Shown piece after piece: positions 8,504 to 12,120 of a stretch of 12,120 nucleotides of DNA. The notes beneath the pieces are model-generated. The model worked only from the letters and a program-made list of their open reading frames with translations, searched no databases and had not been told where the DNA came from. Origin of the DNA: Bacteroidales bacterium H4 (GTDB lineage: Bacteria > Bacteroidota > Bacteroidia > Bacteroidales > Muribaculaceae); NCBI GenBank assembly GCA_001701165.1, contig DAAP01000051.1, positions 1 to 12,120 on the forward strand, written 5' to 3'. Numbering within the stretch: the stretch's first letter is position 1; each line of letters starts with the position of its first letter. The translations under genes and the position numbers were made by a program.

Positions 8504-8974
8504 ATGGCTGAAACTCTCATATATATCCATCGCAACGGTCAGCAGCAAGGCCCGTACACGTTGCCGCAGCTGACAATGATGACGCTAACGCCTGATACCC
8601 CGGTATGGTATGAGGGGTTGGCTGACTGGATGCCGGCCTCGCAGGCACCGTTGACGGCCCCGCTTTTCAACGCGGCAGGCCCGGTGCCGCACATGCCTAC
8701 GCCCGGAATGTCGCAACGCAACAACGGCATCAAGCCGCCAACGTACCTTGGATGGGCCATAGCCTCGTGCATATTGTGCTGCCTGCCTCTTGGTATTGTG
8801 GCCATAGTGTATGCTGCGCAGGTCAACGACAAATGGATTCGTGGCGACTATGACGGCGCATATCGCGCTTCACAAAACGCCCAAATTTGGACCATAGCCG
8901 CCGTTGTAATCGGCATCATAGGCAGCGTTGTCATTACGCTGGTTCAGCCGGCTTTTTGGAGCTTGGCAATGTAG
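8504..8974 (+). CDS. GYF_2/CD225 (dispanin-like) membrane protein
   Basis: This protein has 156 residues. The N-terminal part (about 5-49) is a GYF_2 (DUF4339-type) domain: G12QQQGPY18, PQL, PDTPVWYEGLADWMPA. A Pro/Gly-rich linker (about 57-78) leads to a CD225-type region (about 80-146). That region has two membrane segments, about 81-105 with the cysteine cluster C89-I-L-C92-C93, and about 128-147. Between them is the short loop NDKWIRGDYDGAYRASQNAQ, which is characteristic of this family. The likely role is a scaffold at the inner membrane, but its function in bacteria is not known. The next gene starts 6 bases after the stop, so the two probably form one operon. There is a 51-base gap after deoC with no visible terminator. 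Confidence 0.85.
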   Translation: MAETLIYIHRNGQQQGPYTLPQLTMMTLTPDTPVWYEGLADWMPASQAPLTAPLFNAAGPVPHMPTPGMSQRNNGIKPPTYLGWAIASCILCCLPLGIVAIVYAAQVNDKWIRGDYDGAYRASQNAQIWTIAAVVIGIIGSVVITLVQPAFWSLAM

Positions 8975-8980
8975 CGACGG

Positions 8981-9430
8981 ATGACTTTTACGCACCACAC
9001 CCCGCCGCCGATACCGCGCCCTCAGAGGTTGCGGCATCGGCGGCGGTTGCTTGTGGCGCGTTCTCCGTGGATGCGGCGGTTGGTCGTGGCATTGATCGCT
9101 GCGGTCATCGTGGCCGCCCTCATCATTATCTTCATTTTCAACCCGGAGAACACCGCTTGGATGCCCCGTTGTCCTTCGCACATGCTCACCGGATACGACT
9201 GCCCCGGCTGCGGCACTCTTAGGGCGCTGCATGCACTTATGCACGGCGATATTGAAGCAGCGTGGAATTACAATGCCGCACTGTTCTTTGCTATACCGGC
9301 TATGGCGGCTCTTGCCGTGGCGCCGCATACGCGTCCGCACTCGCTGCTGCGGCGCTTTGCCGACAGCCGCTGGACTCCGATAGTCGTGTTTGTCGCACTT
9401 GTCGCATGGACCATCCTGCGCAACATCTGA
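8981..9430 (+). CDS. DUF2752 membrane protein
   Basis: This protein has 149 residues if the ATG at 8981 is used. An Arg/His/Pro-rich cytoplasmic start (1-33) is followed by a membrane segment (about 34-53). The DUF2752 hallmark follows: C64, then C74-P-G-C77-G-T-L-R-A-L-H84, with HGDIEAAWNYNAALFF after it. Two more hydrophobic stretches lie at about 100-115 and 131-146. The paired cysteines suggest metal or redox chemistry, but no function is established for the family. The start at 8981 sits 6 bases after the upstream stop. An internal ATG at 9071 (Met31) would give a 119-residue protein without the unusual basic head, and I cannot exclude it. Co-occurrence with GYF_2/CD225 proteins is, as far as I know, common in Bacteroidetes. 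Confidence 0.85.
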   Translation: MTFTHHTPPPIPRPQRLRHRRRLLVARSPWMRRLVVALIAAVIVAALIIIFIFNPENTAWMPRCPSHMLTGYDCPGCGTLRALHALMHGDIEAAWNYNAALFFAIPAMAALAVAPHTRPHSLLRRFADSRWTPIVVFVALVAWTILRNI

Positions 9431-9602
9431 GACTATGCCGGGCAATCCTTCGGCCAAACACGTGAAAACCTTTCATTCAACGGGCAACAGTAGAGCGGAG
9501 CAGTCACTCTGTATTAGAGCGTCGGTAAGCGAAGAAAACGTTTCTGACAAAGGATAAGCAAAGACAGAGATATTAATAAACGTTAATTGTTACGCCGCCA
9601 TA

Positions 9603-9634
9603 TTGGACAATTAGCCAAAAGGCGCTAACTTTGC
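9603..9634 (+). promoter_or_regulatory. Promoter of tRNA-Ala
   Basis: TTG at 9603-9605 and TAACTTTG at 9626-9633, with a 20-base spacer, match the Bacteroidetes -33/-7 consensus. The -7 box ends 15 bases before the mature tRNA start, so the primary transcript would have only a very short 5' leader. Confidence 0.8.
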
Positions 9635-9648
9635 ACTGCAAAACACGA

Positions 9649-9721
9649 GGGGTATTAGCTCATCTGGTAGAGCGCAACACTGGCAGTGTTGAGGTAAGCG
9701 GTTCGAGTCCGCTATACTCCA
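9649..9721 (+). tRNA. tRNA-Ala (anticodon GGC)
   Basis: The 73 bases fold as a full cloverleaf. The acceptor GGGGTAT pairs with ATACTCC and includes the G3-U70 wobble pair that marks alanine tRNAs. The D-arm is GCTC/GAGC, the anticodon stem is CAACA/TGTTG around the loop CTGGCAG (anticodon GGC), and the T-arm is AGCGG-TTCGAGT-CCGCT. The discriminator is A9721. CCA is not encoded, so it must be added enzymatically. The gene has its own promoter and terminator and is a single-tRNA unit. Confidence 0.97.
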
Positions 9722-9727
9722 CTCCCG

Positions 9728-9762
9728 AGCAGGCTTGGATTTATTTCCGAGCCTGCTTTTTT
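9728..9762 (+). terminator. Rho-independent terminator of tRNA-Ala
   Basis: AGCAGGCTTGG (9728-9738) pairs with CCGAGCCTGCT (9747-9757), 11 bp with one T-G pair, around an 8-base AT-rich loop. A run of T continues to 9762. It starts 6 bases after the tRNA end. Confidence 0.93.
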
Positions 9763-9806
9763 GTCACCCTACAATATGCCAAAGTTAACAAAGTAACACC
9801 TTGTAA

Positions 9807-9953
9807 GCAGATACAAGAGGCTGTTTGGCGTATAAGCCCAACTTTTCATCTCCGAGACGGATTTATTCAAACACTTTTCGTAATAATGCATTTGCCCGTG
9901 GACTCTACGCTCAGGTTCGTTTAACCTACACACTGAAAAATAGTCCCGGTTAA
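9807..9953 (+). pseudogene. Possible remnant of an outer-membrane beta-barrel protein C-terminus
   Basis: A frame opens after a stop at 9804-9806 and runs 48 codons to TAA at 9951-9953, with no usable start codon near its beginning. Its end reads SNTFRNNAFARGLYAQVRLTYTL plus a few polar residues in two parts: the barrel-like strand is GLYAQVRLTYTL, with alternating hydrophobic side chains. This resembles the closing strand of Bacteroidetes TonB-dependent or other outer-membrane barrel proteins. The rest of the gene is missing, since the tRNA terminator lies directly upstream. I take it as a possible decayed 3' end left by a rearrangement next to the tRNA, but a 48-codon frame can arise by chance. 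Confidence 0.3.
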
Positions 9954-9963
9954 ATCTTTTTCG

Positions 9964-9971
9964 TAAATTTG
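9964..9971 (+). promoter_or_regulatory. Putative -7 box upstream of the AlbA_2 gene
   Basis: TAAATTTG, preceded by a T-rich stretch, is a full TAnnTTTG match. No TTG-type -33 element is visible at the usual spacing. I see no other -7 box between here and 10160, so this is the best candidate for the AlbA_2 gene and implies a 5' leader of about 180 bases. Confidence 0.55.
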
Positions 9972-10048
9972 CACTAGTTTATATCTCATTTTTATCAAGG
10001 ACTTAGGCGCCGCGTTGGGCATCGATTGAAGTCAGAGCGTTGCTGATA

Positions 10049-10085
10049 TTGACAAGCGACTAATAAGAGAGATGCGGCTTGTTGA
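10049..10085 (+). ncRNA. Hairpin in the long leader of the AlbA_2 gene
   Basis: TTGACAAGC (10049-10057) pairs with GCTTGTTGA (10077-10085), 9 bp with two G-U pairs, around a 19-base loop. A second small hairpin, CGATA/TATCG (10090-10094, 10102-10106), follows directly. Both fall in the leader expected from the promoter at 9964. No T run follows, so they do not look like a terminator. They may be a regulatory leader or part of a small RNA; I recognise no known riboswitch. Confidence 0.3.
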
Positions 10086-10159
10086 TTAACGATATTATAA
10101 TTATCGAAAAGATGCTTAGGTCTATGACGTAAGACTATATACACAAATTTATTAGAGAA

Positions 10160-11815
10160 ATGATGGAGAATTCTTTGTATGACAAAAAGTCGTTACTGAC
10201 GATTGCTTCCAAGAAGATTGACTGGAAGGAAATCGTCAAAGACGTTGTGGCCTTTAGTAATGCCGAAGGGGGGATTTTAGAGTTTGGTATTGAGGATGGC
10301 ATGGAGACTCCTGATTGTCTCCAAAGAATCCAGGATTCGTTGATGACAATGTTAGTAAACAATATTAACGGGAAAACTAACGGAGTCCAAATATCCGCCG
10401 AAAAGAAGAAATATGATAACGGAGGAGAAACAATACTTCTCTTTATTCGTCGCTCGGTCGTCATGGCCACTACAAGTGACGGCAAAGTTTTTATGAGAAA
10501 TGGAGATAATTCTGAACCTATAACCGGAGAAGACTTACATAGGCTTTCAGAAGAAAAAGGATGTTATAGCTGGGAATTGCGTGTCTCAAATTATGCACTT
10601 TCAGACTGCGACACAAAAAGACTGACTTATATCCTGCACTCGCTCAGAACGTCTAATCGTGTTTCCGATTTTGTCAAGGAAAAAACAGATACGGAATTGC
10701 TCAGGTATTTTGGCTTATTGGCTGAGAATAAAGACTTAATGACATATCTTGGAGTGTCTTTTTTAGGTTCGCAATTACAAAGGCAAAGAATCTCCAATGC
10801 ACCTACTCTCCAATGTATTAAATTTGATGAATACGGCGAGAAAATTAATAAATGGACATGGGATGATTTTGTCTATGGCCCGGATGAAATCATTGAAAAA
10901 GTTTGGGAAAGCATACCGGATTGGAATGAAAGCCAAGAAGTTAGTGACGGATTATTCCGTAAGAATGTTATGGCTTATGATAAGGATGTCGTGCGTGAGC
11001 TAATATGTAACGCCGAAATCCATCGTTCCTACGCCATAACCGGCGATATATTTATCAATATCCATCCGGACTATTTCGAGATTATCAACCCCGGACGTCT
11101 TCCTTATGGAGTGACGCCTAACAATATCCTCCATAAGTCCAAAAAGAGAAATCCGAATTTTGCTGCCTTAATGCGGGCACTCAAGTATGTAGAAATTGAG
11201 GGCTCGGGCTACGATAAGATGTATGAGATACTTTTGCAACAAGGCAAAAATGTACCCATTGTTTACGAGGGCAATGATTTTGTCTCAGTGAAGGTGTGTC
11301 GTCGCATACAGAGTAGCAAAGTTCTTGAACTGATGGATTTCGCAGACAGGAATTATCAACTCAGGCAAAAACAGAAAATATGTCTTGGATTGATTGCCAT
11401 GCATGAATCTGTTACAGCAAGAGAACTGGAGAAGCTCTTGGAATTGAATAACTCCGATGAATTACGCCCTTGGCTACAGCATTTAATCAGGCAGGGCCTT
11501 GTTATAAGCTGCAATGTCAGAAGCCGAGGATTGGAGTATCGTGTAAACTCAACCCTTCTTCAAAAATCAGAGTTTAGAGGCAAAACGTCTCTAAAGAGAA
11601 TTGAGGACTATAGGCTCAAAGAATTAATTATAGAGGATCTTAAACTCTATAAAGAAGCTCGGATTGGAGATATTCAAGAGCGCATTGGGTCAGAGATCAG
11701 TGAGAAACGTGTTAAAGCTCAGATCTTAGGTTTGGAAGAGGATGGAATAATAGGAAGACGCGGTTCAAATCGTTGGACAACGTATTATCTTATCTCTACC
11801 CACAAAACACAATAA
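10160..11815 (+). CDS. AlbA_2 / HATPase_c_4 ATP-binding protein (Schlafen-like/RecG-C-like)
   Basis: This protein has 551 residues. The N-terminal part (about 1-135) is a divergent AlbA_2 (Schlafen-type) domain: VKDVVAFSNAEGGILEFGIEDG, and later TTSDGKVFMRNGDNSEPI. The usual ES..EFK opening is missing and replaced by SLYDKKSLLTIASKKIDWKE; I recall this opening from other Bacteroidetes members. A middle helical part (about 140-260) leads to a HATPase_c_4 (RecG C-terminal-like) ATP-binding domain at about 270-390: E280-L-I-C-N284-A-E-I-H-R, INPGRLP (309-315), and EGSGYDKM around G348-G350. The end carries two winged-helix-like segments (about 405-465 and 497-546). The family is usually called a putative transcriptional regulator, and related genes occur in defence and mobile regions; the exact role is unknown. 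Base and codon use are clearly AT-richer than in genes 1-9430, which with the neighbouring tRNA suggests transfer. The first of two adjacent ATGs is used. Confidence 0.85.
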   Translation: MMENSLYDKKSLLTIASKKIDWKEIVKDVVAFSNAEGGILEFGIEDGMETPDCLQRIQDSLMTMLVNNINGKTNGVQISAEKKKYDNGGETILLFIRRSVVMATTSDGKVFMRNGDNSEPITGEDLHRLSEEKGCYSWELRVSNYALSDCDTKRLTYILHSLRTSNRVSDFVKEKTDTELLRYFGLLAENKDLMTYLGVSFLGSQLQRQRISNAPTLQCIKFDEYGEKINKWTWDDFVYGPDEIIEKVWESIPDWNESQEVSDGLFRKNVMAYDKDVVRELICNAEIHRSYAITGDIFINIHPDYFEIINPGRLPYGVTPNNILHKSKKRNPNFAALMRALKYVEIEGSGYDKMYEILLQQGKNVPIVYEGNDFVSVKVCRRIQSSKVLELMDFADRNYQLRQKQKICLGLIAMHESVTARELEKLLELNNSDELRPWLQHLIRQGLVISCNVRSRGLEYRVNSTLLQKSEFRGKTSLKRIEDYRLKELIIEDLKLYKEARIGDIQERIGSEISEKRVKAQILGLEEDGIIGRRGSNRWTTYYLISTHKTQ

Positions 11816-11904
11816 TGATAGAGAAAAATTAGAGAGATAATACTAATACGGTTATATTCAATAATATATCTCACACCTCAATTGAAGATTTGAGACGAGA
11901 GAAA

Positions 11905-12057
11905 GTGTTAGAGGATGTTAATATTGGCGTTTGTCTTGTTTTGCAGATGGCTCGAGGCGTTAAGGCCGGCGGGTTGGAATCGACATGGCGCATCTTGATG
12001 CAGCGTATGGCCGGACGCTATCATCTAACAGGTCGAGGTCAATATTGTCCTAAATAA
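11905..12057 (+). CDS. Short hypothetical open frame, possibly a gene fragment
   Basis: The frame is open from 11833 to the TAA at 12055-12057. Starts could be GTG at 11905 (50 residues) or ATG at 11947 (36 residues). The product is basic and contains MARGVKAGG, STWRILMQRMAGRY and a Cys near the end. The second half is noticeably GC-richer than the first and than the AlbA_2 gene. I do not recognise the family. It could be a real small protein, the surviving end of a larger gene, or chance. Confidence 0.25.
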   Translation: MLEDVNIGVCLVLQMARGVKAGGLESTWRILMQRMAGRYHLTGRGQYCPK

Positions 12058-12085
12058 AATCGGAAAAAAGGAAAAGGAAGTAGTC

Positions 12086-12112
12086 ACTAAGGCAGAAAAT
12101 AACTACCTTAGT
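12086..12112. repeat. Inverted repeat at the right edge
   Basis: ACTAAGG (12086-12092) and CCTTAGT (12106-12112) are perfect 7-base complements around 13 bases. There is no T run on the plus strand. Read on the minus strand, it is followed by a pyrimidine-rich stretch (about 12064-12080) and could be a weak terminator for a gene coming from beyond the edge, or an operator. Confidence 0.3.
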
Positions 12113-12120
12113 AGTGAGTG

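Larger units (their letters stand above)
9763..10159. other. Gene-free stretch between tRNA-Ala and the AlbA_2 gene
   Basis: This stretch of about 400 bases holds no intact gene. It contains an inverted repeat CTTGTA/TACAAG (9800-9805, 9812-9817), the possible beta-barrel remnant ending at 9953, a -7 promoter box at 9964-9971, and a transcribed leader with hairpins up to the ATG at 10160. It marks the shift from the GC-richer core genes to AT-richer DNA. Confidence 0.6.
11816..12120. other. Right-edge stretch without a confident gene
   Basis: After the AlbA_2 stop, about 110 bases are strongly AT-rich without a clear terminator. Then a GC-richer patch (about 11945-12050) carries a short open frame, followed by an A-rich segment and an inverted repeat (12086-12112). 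From 12029 another frame is open to the window edge without a standard start codon, so a gene could begin or continue beyond the edge. Confidence 0.5.

Noticed and set aside
9435..9557. A 40-codon frame starting 4 bases after the DUF2752 stop (MPGNPSAKHV...)
   Set aside because: It is short and has no recognisable domain or hydrophobic segment. Chance is as likely, although the tight spacing to the upstream gene is noted.
9778..9789. Minus-strand TAACTTTG pointing toward the tRNA, as an antisense promoter
   Set aside because: The match is isolated, with no suitable -33 element and no minus-strand gene to serve.
9631..9924. A 97-codon plus-strand frame across tRNA-Ala
   Set aside because: It covers the whole tRNA and its terminator, so it is a chance frame.
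10004..10024. Weak similarity between the leader (GGCGCCGCGTTGGGCATCGA) and the GC-rich patch near 11970
   Set aside because: It needs a gap and several mismatches over about 20 bases, so it is not reliable as a repeat.
11760..11777. GCGGTTCAAATC near the end of the AlbA_2 gene, resembling the tRNA T-arm, as an attachment-site copy
   Set aside because: The similarity is short, has mismatches, does not extend to the tRNA end, and lies inside well-formed coding sequence.

Overview
The window looks like a chromosomal segment from a Bacteroidales bacterium, most likely a gut Muribaculaceae-type genome. Three things point there. Several promoters match the Bacteroidetes -7 box TAnnTTTG. The genes lack clear Shine-Dalgarno sites. 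Three consecutive secreted proteins end in the short GV(N/E)D(V/I)...G-I-Y/T type tail typical of Bacteroidetes C-terminal (Por/T9SS-like) sorting domains. No phage, plasmid, CRISPR or complete insertion sequence was seen.

Positions 1-7126 hold three large plus-strand genes for exported proteins. The first is the 3' part of a BspA-like leucine-rich-repeat surface protein, cut by the left edge, which carries a duplicated module and is followed by a strong rho-independent terminator. The second is a secreted glycerophosphodiester phosphodiesterase with a very long beta-rich C-terminal extension. The third is a secreted M6-family zinc metalloprotease with a split fibronectin-like region.

Positions 7185-9430 hold two compact pairs. 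The first is a MazG-like nucleotide pyrophosphohydrolase followed by deoxyribose-phosphate aldolase (deoC). The second is a GYF_2/CD225 membrane protein followed by a DUF2752 membrane protein, 6 bases apart. These read as housekeeping nucleotide metabolism plus an uncharacterised membrane pair.

Positions 9603-9762 hold a complete tRNA-Ala(GGC) unit with its own promoter and terminator. Beyond it the sequence becomes visibly AT-richer and looks like accessory DNA. It contains a possible decayed outer-membrane beta-barrel end, a promoter with a structured leader of about 180 bases, and one large gene for an AlbA_2/HATPase_c_4 (Schlafen-like/RecG-C-terminal-like) ATP-binding regulator. A short GC-richer open frame and an inverted repeat lie at the right edge. 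This tRNA-linked segment is the most likely place for an undescribed function, but only one confident gene of it lies inside the window.
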